Source of the DNA: Chloroflexota bacterium
GTDB taxonomy: Bacteria; Chloroflexota; Anaerolineae; Anaerolineales; UBA11579
Reading direction: 5' to 3'
Assembly: GCA_013112575.1 (NCBI GenBank)
Contig: JABFGG010000004.1
Coordinates: 248,001-312,000 of the forward strand
Length of the DNA: 64,000 bases
Under the pieces are notes generated by a model. That model ran no database searches. It saw only the letters and a list, made by a program, of their open reading frames with translations, and was not told where the DNA came from. Below are positions 33,695-42,338 of this stretch, piece by piece. How positions within the stretch are numbered: the first letter of the stretch is position 1; the number at the start of each line of letters is the position of its first letter. A program made the position numbers and the translations under genes.

Positions 33695-34801
33695 TCACAA
33701 GTTGGTCACCTGCAATAATACCGCAACAAAGGTGGCGGCCATAGCTTCAATGTTGATCTCTTCTCTGGTGATGCGATAGGATGCTGCGCCCATCTTCCTC
33801 AAACGTGGGATGTCACTCAGGGCATCCTGCAGGCTTTGGCTCAATGACGCCACATTGCCGGGGGGCACAAGCCAGCCATTTTCGGGTCGCACCAGGTCGT
33901 TTTGGGTGCCGTCACCCTCGGCCACGATGACGGGTAGGGCGTGGCTCATGGCCTGCTGTACGGCCAGTCCGCCCGTGCCGGGCAGTACGAAGAGATCGGC
34001 AGCCTTGAAAAACTCATCGAGGGCCTCACCGTGTTTCGCCCCGAGGAACTTTGCCTTTGGATATATAGTCTTTGCAAGCTCTTCAAATTCCTGCCGGGCA
34101 GGGCCGTCACCAACGATATGTAGGTCAGGTTGGATTTCCTCGGGTAATTGGGCACAGGCCTGGAACAATAGATCAAGACGTTTGCGGGTTTGGAGGCGGC
34201 CTACAAAGAGAACGGTAGCTTTATCACTGATTGTGTTTGGGCGCTCTGGCTGTACGTGTTGTGGCGGTGGGGCCACGGCGTTGTGGGCCACAAAGATCTT
34301 GTCAGTGGGCATACCCAAAGCGCGGTATTGCTCCGCGCCACGTTCGCTGTAGGCGATGATGGCATCCAGTTGCGATAGAAAATGCACGCGCCGACGCTGA
34401 CGAATAGCAGCAAGCGGCCCTTGTAGGGGCGGTGCCCCCAGTCCCCAACCGATCACGGGGCGTCCGCGAGTGTGCATCCAATTAATCGCCTGCTGGGTGC
34501 TGAGATAACGGGGGTTGGCTTCCACGATCAGGGCTGCAGCATCGGTTTCTTCGAGCCAGTCGAGCAAACCACGTTGCCAGCATAAATAGAAGGGACCAGT
34601 AAAGAAGTGCAGGTTCTGGGTCGGGCGGTAAGTGGCGACTTGCAACTGCTCTGTAGTGGCAATGGACTCGTTGGGGCGCGGCTGGCCTGCCAATAAACTC
34701 AGGCCGCCTTCGCAGCGCTGAGCCAGGGTATCAAAGAAGGGGGCGCGGTAGTTGGGCAGGACGCGTTGCTGTAAAGCCACTGCCCCCGGAAAGGTCTTCA
34801 T
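33695..34801 (-). CDS. Glycosyltransferase family 4 protein
   Basis: A 368-residue GT-B enzyme, with the linker block DKATVLFVGRLQTRKRLDLLFQA and the donor-site segment ADLFVLPGTGGLAVQQAMSH followed by PVIVAEGDGTQNDLV. The substrate is not predictable. The start codon overlaps the stop of the FkbM methyltransferase gene (ATGA), which decides between this ATG and one 33 bases upstream. Part of the 36.7 to 32.1 kb glycan operon. Confidence 0.85.
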   Translation of the reverse strand: MKTFPGAVALQQRVLPNYRAPFFDTLAQRCEGGLSLLAGQPRPNESIATTEQLQVATYRPTQNLHFFTGPFYLCWQRGLLDWLEETDAAALIVEANPRYLSTQQAINWMHTRGRPVIGWGLGAPPLQGPLAAIRQRRRVHFLSQLDAIIAYSERGAEQYRALGMPTDKIFVAHNAVAPPPQHVQPERPNTISDKATVLFVGRLQTRKRLDLLFQACAQLPEEIQPDLHIVGDGPARQEFEELAKTIYPKAKFLGAKHGEALDEFFKAADLFVLPGTGGLAVQQAMSHALPVIVAEGDGTQNDLVRPENGWLVPPGNVASLSQSLQDALSDIPRLRKMGAASYRITREEINIEAMAATFVAVLLQVTNL

Positions 34802-35652
34802 GCAGACGGCCTCGCCACAAGGTAGGCTTTCCAATCGAGATCTTCAAAGGCAGTGATAGCTGGATAGCCGCGCTGCATAATATGTAATGAATAACCGTGC
34901 TCTGTGAGGGTGTCCCAGACTACGCGGGCTGCTTCGGGGCCGTGCAATTCAATGAAAAGCACTGGCTTGGCTTCAGCCAGCAAACGTTGCATGCCGGGCA
35001 TGGCTAATACTTCGCCGCCCTCAATATCCAGTTTGATCACATCAGGAGGAGGGTTATCCTGCACGTAAACGAAGTCATCCAGCGATGTGCCGGAGATGCT
35101 CAAGGTTTCCTGGTATTGTTCTTCACGTCCGGCGGAACCTGCAGCTTTGCCCATACCCCCGGAGGCATGCACGAGGAATTCAACACTGCGCGGTGTATCA
35201 ACCACAGCCTTAGGTACCAACCGGACGTTTCCCAGGCGAGGGTTCAAACTCAGGTTGGATTCGATGCGGACAAGGTTGTCAGGCAGGGCCTCGAAGCTGA
35301 TTACGCGTCCCTCCGGGCCAACGTGGCGGGCTAGCATCAAACTGACGTAACCGATGTTAGCGCCCACGTCGTAAGCAACATCACCAGGTTTGACGAAGTC
35401 TTTGATGGCAGCCTGCAATTCCGGCTCATAGGTTCCCAGCCAGTAATCTTTTTGACTGTGCATATCCAGTAACAGCTTCACGCCTTTGAGTTCACCCGCG
35501 GCCACTTCCACCTGACTTAAGCTTTGCGGCGCGGCGCGGTTGAGCAGCTTGCGCAAGCCCCCGGCAAAGGGCAAGCGGTACAGGGCGCGCTTGAGGGGCA
35601 TGGGTAGGACGCGGGCGGAGAAGGAGGCGAGGGAAAGGATAGGGTTTGCCAT
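34798..35652 (-). CDS. FkbM-family methyltransferase
   Basis: A 284-residue SAM-dependent O-methyltransferase. The FkbM pattern is complete: GDVAYDVGANIGYVSLMLARH (motif I), VISFEALPDN, the strand KLDIEGGEVLAM and VLFIELHG. Enzymes of this family often methylate sugars in surface glycans, which fits the flanking glycosyltransferases. I start at MANPILSLASFS, eleven bases after the stop of the preceding gene; the longer frame would overlap that gene by about 100 bases. Confidence 0.88.
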   Translation of the reverse strand: MANPILSLASFSARVLPMPLKRALYRLPFAGGLRKLLNRAAPQSLSQVEVAAGELKGVKLLLDMHSQKDYWLGTYEPELQAAIKDFVKPGDVAYDVGANIGYVSLMLARHVGPEGRVISFEALPDNLVRIESNLSLNPRLGNVRLVPKAVVDTPRSVEFLVHASGGMGKAAGSAGREEQYQETLSISGTSLDDFVYVQDNPPPDVIKLDIEGGEVLAMPGMQRLLAEAKPVLFIELHGPEAARVVWDTLTEHGYSLHIMQRGYPAITAFEDLDWKAYLVARPSA

Positions 35653-35662
35653 GACAGTGTTT

Positions 35663-36709
35663 TTAGACTCTAACGCCCAGGTCTTGAAAAGCACGCAAGT
35701 AAAAGGTGACCATCTTCTCCAGGTCAAATTCGTACTCAGCGCGGCGGCGGGCAGCTTCACGGAAGGGCTGGTTGTTGAGCATTATCTCTGCTGCGGCATC
35801 TACCAATGCAGGTACATTGGGCGTATCCAACTGCCAGGGATTGCCTCCATAGTCCACCACGCGCCCGGCGTTTTTTTGCACCAGTTCTGGCACGCCACCG
35901 GTAGCGAAAGCTGCCACAGGTAAGCCGCAGGCCAGGGCTTCGACCACCGAGTTGGGACAGGCAGCGTTGATGTCGGAGGAGTAGAGTAAATGGGCAGAAC
36001 GGTCGATGGCGGGGATGTCATCCTGGGCAACTTGCCCGGCCCAGACGATAGGGGTGTTCGCTTGCGCATCCCAGCGTGCTTTGACCGCGCCGGCGACTCG
36101 ACCCACAACCATCAGTTCAATTGGCTTGTCCACTTTGTCTTTCAGCCCCTCCGCCAGGCCCACGGCGGTTCCCAGGCCCATTTCGTAGCCGCCCATCAGG
36201 CTGCCTTCCACCAGCAACAGGCGGTATCTATCCTGTGGGCGTTCATGTGGACCATCCGGTGAATAGATGTCAAGATCTACGCCGTTGTAGACGACCCTGT
36301 GGTGCACGTTCGCCTGTCCATATCGTTCGGCCCACCAGCCCTGCACAAACTTGCTCTGGTAGATGATTGAACTGGCTAAATTGCGCCGAATGAAGTTGAG
36401 CAGCCAATTGCCGTATTCGGCGCGCAAGTAGTGACGCAGGCCAGTGGGTGTCTTTCTGTGTAGCCAGTTCATGCCGTTGAGGCGCTGCACGATGGGAATG
36501 CCTTTACGCCTGGCGCGCCATAAGCCAGGCAGGTCGCGCGTACCGCCAATTACCAGCACGCCGTCGTAAGGCTCATCGCGCAGATCATAGCTCACGGCAA
36601 TGCCGCGCTTTTCCAGGCCAGCGGCGAATTTGTGCTGAAAGCTGACCATGCCGCCCACGCCGGAGACTCGTGGGACGAGTGCCAGTCGGGTGTCTTTGCG
36701 AATCTTCAT
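35663..36709 (-). CDS. Glycosyltransferase family 4 protein
   Basis: A 348-residue GT-B enzyme. It opens with a strand and glycine-rich loop (LALVPRVSGVGGMVSFQ) and has the GT4 C-terminal pattern SDINAACPNSVVEALACGLPVAAFATGGVPELV with an intact E-x7-E region. It is the first gene of the glycan operon. On the minus strand TAAACT stands nine bases before the ATG and no Shine-Dalgarno sequence is present, so the mRNA is probably leaderless. Confidence 0.85.
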   Translation of the reverse strand: MKIRKDTRLALVPRVSGVGGMVSFQHKFAAGLEKRGIAVSYDLRDEPYDGVLVIGGTRDLPGLWRARRKGIPIVQRLNGMNWLHRKTPTGLRHYLRAEYGNWLLNFIRRNLASSIIYQSKFVQGWWAERYGQANVHHRVVYNGVDLDIYSPDGPHERPQDRYRLLLVEGSLMGGYEMGLGTAVGLAEGLKDKVDKPIELMVVGRVAGAVKARWDAQANTPIVWAGQVAQDDIPAIDRSAHLLYSSDINAACPNSVVEALACGLPVAAFATGGVPELVQKNAGRVVDYGGNPWQLDTPNVPALVDAAAEIMLNNQPFREAARRRAEYEFDLEKMVTFYLRAFQDLGVRV

Positions 36710-36718
36710 TGAAGGGGG

Positions 36719-36724
36719 AGTTTA
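36719..36724 (-). promoter_or_regulatory. -10 box of the glycan operon
   Basis: TAAACT on the minus strand, 9 bases before the ATG at 36709. It fits the leaderless pattern, though the match to consensus is moderate. Confidence 0.4.
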
Positions 36725-36849
36725 CTTTGTTATTTGCAGAAAGTGTATAGGATACGCTACTTCTTTTAGAATTCTTATTACCTCAGGTGACCTATAATTG
36801 GGAAGTCAATGGCTTTGAGAATATGAGCTTGTTTCCCTGAGGAGGAAAT

Positions 36850-37398
36850 ATGTCAAGCAGAGAAGTATCCTTTTTCGGTCTGAGTGTCAAAACTATCGTC
36901 GTACATACCTTAACCTATTTTTTGGTTGGCCTAATCGCTTCGACTGTTTTTAATTATGCTGAGCTGTTCACCCAAACCCAATTATCCAGTTTCATGCGTC
37001 CCGTCGAGGAGCCGATCGTCGCGTTAGGCCCTGCCTTGCAGTTCATACGCGGTATCCTGTTTGCGACAGCTTTTTATCCTTTGCGCGAAATCCTGTTCGG
37101 ACGCAAAAATGGTTGGCTGTTCATCTGGCTGTTGCTTGTCACATTGGGCATCCTCTCCACGTTCGGTCCCTCTCCCGGCTCGGTTGAGGGTGTGATTTAT
37201 ACTACCCTGCCTATCGCGGAACAGTTCTCTGGTGGATTTCTTGAGGTGCTGACCCAGTCTTTCCTTTTGTCTGCCGTACTGTTTTATTGGGTCAACAATC
37301 CTGATAAACGCTGGCTGAACTGGCTATTGTGGATTCTGTACGCACTGGTTCTATTCATGTCTGTCGCTGGCTACTTCTTTTTACTTGGCGGTAGCTAG
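36850..37398 (+). CDS. Multi-helix membrane protein of unknown function
   Basis: A 182-residue protein with four to five predicted helices (IVVHTLTYFLVGLIASTVF, LQFIRGILFATAFYPLREI, LFIWLLLVTLGILSTF, LLWILYALVLFMSVAGYFF). I know no family for it. GAGGAGG stands seven bases before the ATG. Its stop codon overlaps that of the convergent gene on the other strand: the palindrome CTAG supplies both TAG codons. Confidence 0.65.
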   Translation: MSSREVSFFGLSVKTIVVHTLTYFLVGLIASTVFNYAELFTQTQLSSFMRPVEEPIVALGPALQFIRGILFATAFYPLREILFGRKNGWLFIWLLLVTLGILSTFGPSPGSVEGVIYTTLPIAEQFSGGFLEVLTQSFLLSAVLFYWVNNPDKRWLNWLLWILYALVLFMSVAGYFFLLGGS

Positions 37399-38162
37399 CC
37401 GACATTTACCTCTAAAAGCCTGACCTCGATCCAGGCCGGCTCTTGATTCTTCAGTGTGCCAAAGCCCAGCTTGCCATTTGGTGGCAGGGCGGCGTATTGG
37501 TTGTCAATCCATAACACAAAACCGAGTGGGCGGTAGGGGGCGATGGCCGTTTGAAAAACAGATTGCCCGTTGACCTCAAACTGTACCTGTTGTTCGCGCC
37601 AGTGCAGCGAGTAGGAATGCCAGTCTGTCACATCCATGTCGAGTTGGTGGGCATCCTGCCGGATAAAAGCGCGCGCCAGACGGCGAACGAGCCGTGTGGT
37701 CGGTGGCCAGGCCATAAAAGGGAGTGCAGGGCTGGCCAATGCGAGCAGCGGCGCGGGCAGGGGGCGGGAGCGGAAGGTGGCAGCCAAGGCACCCTGTGCC
37801 GGGATGTCATCTCGCAACGAGAGATAGTTGGGAGGCGAGGCGAAAAAGAACCAGGCCGCGTTAGGCGGGGCAGGCAAGCGCCGCATGCCACCGCCGAAGC
37901 CCAGTGACAAACTGAAAGGGTCATTCCATAATCCAAAGCCCCAGGTGCCAGGGATAGTTTGATGTGAGGCGCGCGCTTCGAGGCTCAGGCTTATGCCTGG
38001 CTGCCAGGGAAATTGTTTGCGCGATAAGTCGGCGTAATCATCCAACTGTGCCAGTCTGTAGCTGCCCTTTTCCCCGGCGGGAATTTCCAGCCGCCAGCCG
38101 TTCTCGATTTCCGTTATCGTCCCGCCATTGGCTACCAGTGGTTGTGTGTTGAGGTTTGCCAC
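37395..38162 (-). CDS. Concanavalin-like (GH16-type fold) protein, cytoplasmic or surface
   Basis: A 255-residue protein with a jelly-roll pattern: SLEARASHQTIPGTWGFGLWNDPF, WHSYSLHWREQQVQFEVNGQSVF, APYRPLGFVLWIDNQY. These blocks occur in family-16-like lectin/glycosidase folds, but the catalytic ExDxxE motif is absent, so binding without hydrolysis is more likely. No signal peptide is evident. The start is a GTG six bases after TATAAT on the minus strand; longer frames would cross into the divergent gene. Confidence 0.65.
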   Translation of the reverse strand: MANLNTQPLVANGGTITEIENGWRLEIPAGEKGSYRLAQLDDYADLSRKQFPWQPGISLSLEARASHQTIPGTWGFGLWNDPFSLSLGFGGGMRRLPAPPNAAWFFFASPPNYLSLRDDIPAQGALAATFRSRPLPAPLLALASPALPFMAWPPTTRLVRRLARAFIRQDAHQLDMDVTDWHSYSLHWREQQVQFEVNGQSVFQTAIAPYRPLGFVLWIDNQYAALPPNGKLGFGTLKNQEPAWIEVRLLEVNVG

Positions 38163-38168
38163 CGTCGT

Positions 38169-38192
38169 ATTATACGGGCTGAGTGATATAAT
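38169..38192. promoter_or_regulatory. Overlapping divergent promoters
   Basis: TATAAT on the minus strand (38174-38169) drives the leaderless GTG gene at 38162, and TGA-TATAAT on the plus strand (38184-38192) drives the MBL-fold gene at 38218. The two -10 boxes are only 12 bases apart, so RNA polymerase can occupy only one at a time. Confidence 0.65.
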
Positions 38193-38217
38193 CAGTGTGT
38201 ACAAGAACGGAGGTTCT

Positions 38218-38856
38218 ATGGAAATAACCTGGTACGGACACTCGTGTTTCCGTATTACAGAACGCAATATGGCCTCGGTGGTCACGGATCCTTACGATCA
38301 CAGCGAGGTAGGCTATGCGGCCCTCAAACTCAAGAGCGACATCGTCACTATGAGCCAGGATGACCCGGCGCATAACTTTGCCAAGGGTGTTAAGGGTGCG
38401 TCCTGGGAGATTAACGGGCCGGGCGAATATGAGATCGGCGGGGTGTTCCTCACAGCAGTAGCGTCGGGCAACGACAAGAAGAATGGGGCGCGTAATTTGG
38501 TGTGCGTGCTCGATTACAATGGCGTGACCGTGGCGCATCTTGGCAATCTAAGTACGGTGCCCAGCAAAGCCCAGATCGAAGCGCTGGGTAGTGTGCAAGT
38601 GGCCTTAGTGCCCGTCGGTGGGGGCGCCAGCCTGAATGCCGCTAAAGCGGCTGAGGTCATCAGCCTGATCGAACCGGGTATTGTCGTGCCCATGCATTAT
38701 CTGACACCCAAGAGTAAGACCAAATTGAACAAGATCGACCAATTCCTCAAAGAGATGGGTGTTGGTAAAAAAGTTGATACCGAAGATTCTCTTAAGGTGA
38801 CCAGCAGTTCGGTACCTGAAGAAACCCGTGTGGTGGTGCTTAATCCTGCTGTATAA
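38218..38856 (+). CDS. MBL-fold protein with degenerate metal site
   Basis: A 212-residue protein of the metallo-beta-lactamase superfamily (UlaG-like group): MEITWYGHSCFRI, DPYDHSEVGY, INGPGEYEIGGVFLTAV, VALVPVGG. The HxHxDH zinc motif, expected after the strand DIVTMS, reads SQDDPAHN and keeps one His only, so hydrolase activity is doubtful. A His remains in VPMHYLTPK. The start has AACGGAGG upstream; the frame extends 90 bases further but would cover the divergent promoters. A downstream small gene follows at 12 bases. Confidence 0.8.
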   Translation: MEITWYGHSCFRITERNMASVVTDPYDHSEVGYAALKLKSDIVTMSQDDPAHNFAKGVKGASWEINGPGEYEIGGVFLTAVASGNDKKNGARNLVCVLDYNGVTVAHLGNLSTVPSKAQIEALGSVQVALVPVGGGASLNAAKAAEVISLIEPGIVVPMHYLTPKSKTKLNKIDQFLKEMGVGKKVDTEDSLKVTSSSVPEETRVVVLNPAV

Positions 38857-38868
38857 CAAGGCGGCCCC

Positions 38869-39174
38869 GTGTCTGGTGTAAAAGTGCTCATGAGTTGGGA
38901 CATACTGCCCGGCCGTGAAGAAGATTATTTCGAATTCCACATTCGCAAGTTCGTACCCACGCTTGAAAAGATGGGGCTGAACTTGAGCGAAGCCTGGCTA
39001 ACGGTATATGGCGAACAACCGCGTATGCTGGCCGAGGCCCTCATGCCCAGCATGGGTTCGGTGCAGCGCGTATTACGTTCGAATGATTGGGACGAGTTGG
39101 GCCTGGAATTGGATGACTTCGTGGAGAACTTCAACTACAAGGTCGTCAAGGCCAAAGGTAGTTTCCAGATGTAA
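38869..39174 (+). CDS. Small ferredoxin-fold-like hypothetical protein
   Basis: A 101-residue soluble protein starting with GTG, 12 bases after the MBL gene with AAGGCGG upstream. The order of strands and helices (VLMSWDILPGREEDYFEFHI, MGLNLSEAWLTVYGEQP, VLRSNDWDELGLELDDFV) suggests a dimeric alpha/beta barrel such as in NIPSNAP or ABM domains, but I cannot name the family. It is probably co-transcribed with the MBL-fold gene and ends at a strong terminator. Confidence 0.6.
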   Translation: MSGVKVLMSWDILPGREEDYFEFHIRKFVPTLEKMGLNLSEAWLTVYGEQPRMLAEALMPSMGSVQRVLRSNDWDELGLELDDFVENFNYKVVKAKGSFQM

Positions 39175-39212
39175 CCGTATTGTTGATTCTGGATAAAAGA
39201 TTGACGAATACC

Positions 39213-39250
39213 AATGCGTACACTTGAAGACAAGGTACGCATTACTTTTT
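39213..39250 (+). terminator. Rho-independent terminator
   Basis: Nine-bp stem AATGCGTAC / GTACGCATT with a 13-base loop, then ACTTTTTT. Confidence 0.85.
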
Positions 39251-39265
39251 TGTATTGATGGATAA

Positions 39266-40336
39266 ATGCCCAAGAAACGCAGCCTGACGAAAAAACTGCT
39301 CACCTGGTACCGAGCCAACAAGCGCAGCATGCCCTGGCGTGACCACCCAGACCCCTATGCCGTGTGGGTTTCGGAGATCATGCTGCAGCAGACGCGTGTA
39401 GAAACGGTGGTGCCATATTTCGAACGCTGGATGATGCGCTTTACCACGATCGGTAAATTGGCCGCGGCTTCGCAACAGGATGTGTTGAATTTATGGGAGG
39501 GTTTGGGCTATTACAGCCGGGCGCGTAACCTGCACAAAGCTGCTCAGGTGGTTGTTGATGAGCATCAAGGCGCGTTGCCGGCGGACTTATCTGCGCTGCA
39601 AAAGTTGCCCGGCGTCGGGCGTTACACGGCGGGGGCTATCGCTTCATTGGGTTTTGGCCTGGATGCCCCGGTGGTGGATGGCAACATCAAGCGCGTATTG
39701 GCGCGCATCTTTAACGTGGAAGAAGCGGTGGACACGACTGTGGGTGAGAAGCGCATCTGGGCGTTGGCTGAAGAGTATTTGCCGGGGGGGGAGGCCAAAG
39801 ACTACAACCAGGCCTTGATGGAGTTGGGGGCCACGATTTGTACACCACGTAACCCAAAATGCGAAACTTGCCCGGTAAATACCATTTGTGAGGCCAATAA
39901 GCTCGACTTGCAAGGAGAACGCCCGGTTACCAAACCCAAAGCCGAGGTGCCACATTACACGGTGGCTGCGGCAGTCATTCAAAAGCGCGGCCGGGTGCTG
40001 CTGGCCCAACGCCCAGCGGATGGGTTATTGGGTGGTATGTGGGAGTATCCTGGCGGTAAGCAAGAAGATGGCGAAAGTTTGCCCGTTTGTCTGCGTCGTG
40101 AGATTCGGGAAGAATTGGGCGTGAAGATAAAGGTTGGAGAAGAACTGGGTTTGTACCGGCATGCTTATTCCCATTTCCGTGTGACGTTACATGCCTTTTT
40201 GTGTGAACTGAAAGTTGGCAAACCGAAAGCTATTGAAGCTCAAGCTATAAAATGGGTGTGGCTGAAGGACCTGGGTGACTATCCGATGGGGAAATTGGAT
40301 CGGATGATTTCGGAGACTATAGTGGCGAAAAGATAA
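39266..40336 (+). CDS. mutY: A/G-specific adenine glycosylase
   Basis: Removes adenine mispaired with 8-oxoguanine. The 356-residue protein has the catalytic glutamate in WVSEIMLQQTRVETV, the HhH motif LPGVGRYTAGAIASL with the catalytic aspartate of APVVDGNIKRV, the [4Fe-4S] ligands C-x6-C-x2-C-x5-C (CTPRNPKCETCPVNTIC), and a C-terminal Nudix-like recognition domain starting YTVAAAVIQKRGRVLLAQR. Length is typical. It starts right after the preceding terminator and a heptamer tract begins at its stop codon. Confidence 0.95.
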   Translation: MPKKRSLTKKLLTWYRANKRSMPWRDHPDPYAVWVSEIMLQQTRVETVVPYFERWMMRFTTIGKLAAASQQDVLNLWEGLGYYSRARNLHKAAQVVVDEHQGALPADLSALQKLPGVGRYTAGAIASLGFGLDAPVVDGNIKRVLARIFNVEEAVDTTVGEKRIWALAEEYLPGGEAKDYNQALMELGATICTPRNPKCETCPVNTICEANKLDLQGERPVTKPKAEVPHYTVAAAVIQKRGRVLLAQRPADGLLGGMWEYPGGKQEDGESLPVCLRREIREELGVKIKVGEELGLYRHAYSHFRVTLHAFLCELKVGKPKAIEAQAIKWVWLKDLGDYPMGKLDRMISETIVAKR

Positions 40337-40339
40337 TGG

Positions 40340-40388
40340 GGATGAACCGGTAATTGGTTACTGGTTACTGGTAATTCTTTCATGGTTA
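40340..40388 (+). repeat. Degenerate heptanucleotide tract E
   Basis: Seven units: GGATGAA, CCGGTAA, TTGGTTA, CTGGTTA, CTGGTAA, TTCTTTC, ATGGTTA. The last unit forms part of the extended -10 of the next gene. Confidence 0.6.
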
Positions 40389-40391
40389 AAT
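40383..40391 (+). promoter_or_regulatory. Extended -10 of a leaderless gene
   Basis: TGG-TTAAAT, 7 bases before the ATG at 40399, without a Shine-Dalgarno sequence. Confidence 0.55.
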
Positions 40392-40398
40392 AGATTTA

Positions 40399-40710
40399 AT
40401 GGCAACACCCAAATTCCAGCGCACCGTTGAGGACTTTACCTGTGAGAATTGTGGTCACGAGGTCTCAGGCAGCGGCTATACCAACCATTGCCCAAAGTGC
40501 CTGTGGAGTAAACATGTAGATGTCAATCCCGGTGATCGCGCCGCGGAGTGTTGCGGCTTGATGCGACCTGTTGCGGTTGAGGTGCGTGGTGATGAGTATC
40601 GCATTCTGCAACGCTGTGAAAAATGTAGCCACAAACGCTGGAATAAGGCCAGCCCAAAAGATGATTTTGAAGCCTTGCTGGCTTTGGCCAAAGATAGTGG
40701 CCTGCCATGA
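40399..40710 (+). CDS. RNHCP domain protein
   Basis: A 103-residue zinc-binding protein. The RNHCP core is seen as FTCENCGHEVSGSGYTNHCPKCLWSKHVD, followed by a second cysteine cluster (AECCGLM, LQRCEKCSHKRWNK). The family is named after its conserved Arg-Asn-His-Cys-Pro stretch and its role is unknown; RNA binding is often supposed. Here the arginine is a threonine (YTNHCPKC). The stop overlaps the pcm start by four bases. Confidence 0.85.
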   Translation: MATPKFQRTVEDFTCENCGHEVSGSGYTNHCPKCLWSKHVDVNPGDRAAECCGLMRPVAVEVRGDEYRILQRCEKCSHKRWNKASPKDDFEALLALAKDSGLP

Positions 40711-41387
40711 AAGAAGCTCCCAAGTACCTCAAACGCCGCAAACGCATGGTGGCCGAACAGCTTGAAGGGCGGCGCATTGTCAACCAGCGTGTGCTGGATG
40801 CTTTCCTGGCAGTCCCTCGCCAATTATTTGTAAACTCTGAAGACCAATCGAAAGCCTACCATGACCAGCCACTGCGTATCGCTGCGGGGCAGACCATTTC
40901 GCAGCCCTACATTGTAGCTTTGATGACGCAATTGCTGAACTTGCAGGGGGAGGAAAAAGTGCTTGAGGTGGGCACTGGCTCCGGTTACCAGACGGCCTTG
41001 CTGGCACACCTGGCAGGGGAGGTGCACAGCATTGAATTGCACCTCGAACTGGTAAAGCAGGCTAAAGCTACCCTGAGTAGTTTGGGTTTGGAGAACGTGC
41101 GGGTGTACGAGGGTGACGGCTCACACGGCTTGCCAGATGAAGCGCCCTTTGATGCCATTTTGGCCGCGGCTGCAGCCCCACGAGTGCCGCAACCCCTGTT
41201 AGATCAACTAACGAATGGGGGCCGTCTCATTCTGCCGGTGGGGGATGCCCAACAGCAGGTCCTGCAGCGCTGGGTACGCTATGGGGACAAATTCAATTTC
41301 GAGGATGTCGTGCCGGTAGCTTTTGTGCCATTGCGCGGCGAGCAGGGCTGGAGCAAAGAGGGTTGGGAAGACAGCCGCGATACATAA
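40707..41387 (+). CDS. pcm: Protein-L-isoaspartate O-methyltransferase
   Basis: Repairs isomerised aspartyl residues in aged proteins by methylating them with SAM. The 226-residue protein shows all family blocks: RRIVNQRVLDAFLAVPRQLFV, the QTISQPYIVALM segment, motif I EKVLEVGTGSGYQTALLAHL, and FDAILAAAAAPRVPQPLLDQL. It is translationally coupled to the RNHCP gene (ATGA overlap). Confidence 0.94.
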   Translation: MKEAPKYLKRRKRMVAEQLEGRRIVNQRVLDAFLAVPRQLFVNSEDQSKAYHDQPLRIAAGQTISQPYIVALMTQLLNLQGEEKVLEVGTGSGYQTALLAHLAGEVHSIELHLELVKQAKATLSSLGLENVRVYEGDGSHGLPDEAPFDAILAAAAAPRVPQPLLDQLTNGGRLILPVGDAQQQVLQRWVRYGDKFNFEDVVPVAFVPLRGEQGWSKEGWEDSRDT

Positions 41388-41397
41388 AAAGGCATTT

Positions 41398-42186
41398 TCA
41401 AGCCACTCCTAAAAAGCCTAAGATCAATATAAGTACGAATACGTAGACCATGAAGAGCGGCAGCCACAACAATGGCAGAATGGCATCGACCCAGGCAGGT
41501 AGTTTCGGCTTAGGTATTGGGGGCAGTTTGTTGACCAGCCAGGCTGAGGGCAACAGCATGGAACTATACACCAGGATGAATTGCCAGAACGCGATCAGCC
41601 CCAACAAGAGCCAGTAGACTGGGTTGATGACCTGGGTGTTGCCATCCAGAAACAGGCTGATGAATGGGCCAACGAAGCCATCACCACCCAATTCATAGAG
41701 GCCCCCTAGCAACAAGACCGTGCCGGCAGAAAAGCGCCGCCGGTGTTGCACCCATACGAAAGTTGCCACCATGGGGATATACCAGGGCATAGTGATCAGC
41801 AGGTCGATGAGGAGATTGGGGTGAGCGGCGATACCTTCCGCCCCGGTCAACATCTCAAAAAACCAAAAGATGGTTTCTACAATGGCTGCATTCAGGATGC
41901 CCAATAACACGGCACTGACTCGCGGCATCAGACCCAGGATTGGTAGCCATAGTGGGCGTGTGACCCATAAGACCACCGTATAAGCGCCACTGGTGGCAAT
42001 GGACAAAAACATGGCATTATTGTGTGGGGTAGGCTCGATGATGGCGGCGAGGATAAGCACGAACAGCCCCCAGGATATGCCAGCAATCAGCACTGCACGG
42101 CGTAACCATTGCCATAGTGGAAGTCGATTTGTAAGTGCACTTGGAGCTTTTTCCAGGTCTTTTGTTATTGATCCCGCTTGTGTCAT
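41398..42186 (-). CDS. Multi-helix membrane protein of unknown function
   Basis: A 262-residue protein with about seven hydrophobic helices and few charged residues; no motif that I can place. It is convergent with pcm, ten bases away, and divergent from the Fur-family gene. The ATG for MTQAGSITKDL is chosen over one 36 bases upstream because AAAGGGA stands before it. Nothing shows a link to metal handling. Confidence 0.6.
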   Translation of the reverse strand: MTQAGSITKDLEKAPSALTNRLPLWQWLRRAVLIAGISWGLFVLILAAIIEPTPHNNAMFLSIATSGAYTVVLWVTRPLWLPILGLMPRVSAVLLGILNAAIVETIFWFFEMLTGAEGIAAHPNLLIDLLITMPWYIPMVATFVWVQHRRRFSAGTVLLLGGLYELGGDGFVGPFISLFLDGNTQVINPVYWLLLGLIAFWQFILVYSSMLLPSAWLVNKLPPIPKPKLPAWVDAILPLLWLPLFMVYVFVLILILGFLGVA

Positions 42187-42325
42187 CGTCGATCCCTTTT
42201 TGCTTGTGATGGAGAATCCCAATACTGGATGTACACTGTGGAATATGAAAAGGTTGCAAAAGCAAAAGGTGATTTAGGCTTTATTCAACCAGTAGGTTTT
42301 CTAATCCTGGAGTGGTCTACAAAGG

Positions 42326-42331
42326 TATAAT
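42326..42331 (+). promoter_or_regulatory. -10 box of the leaderless Fur-family gene
   Basis: TATAAT, 7 bases before the ATG at 42339. Confidence 0.65.
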
Positions 42332-42338
42332 TTTACTT

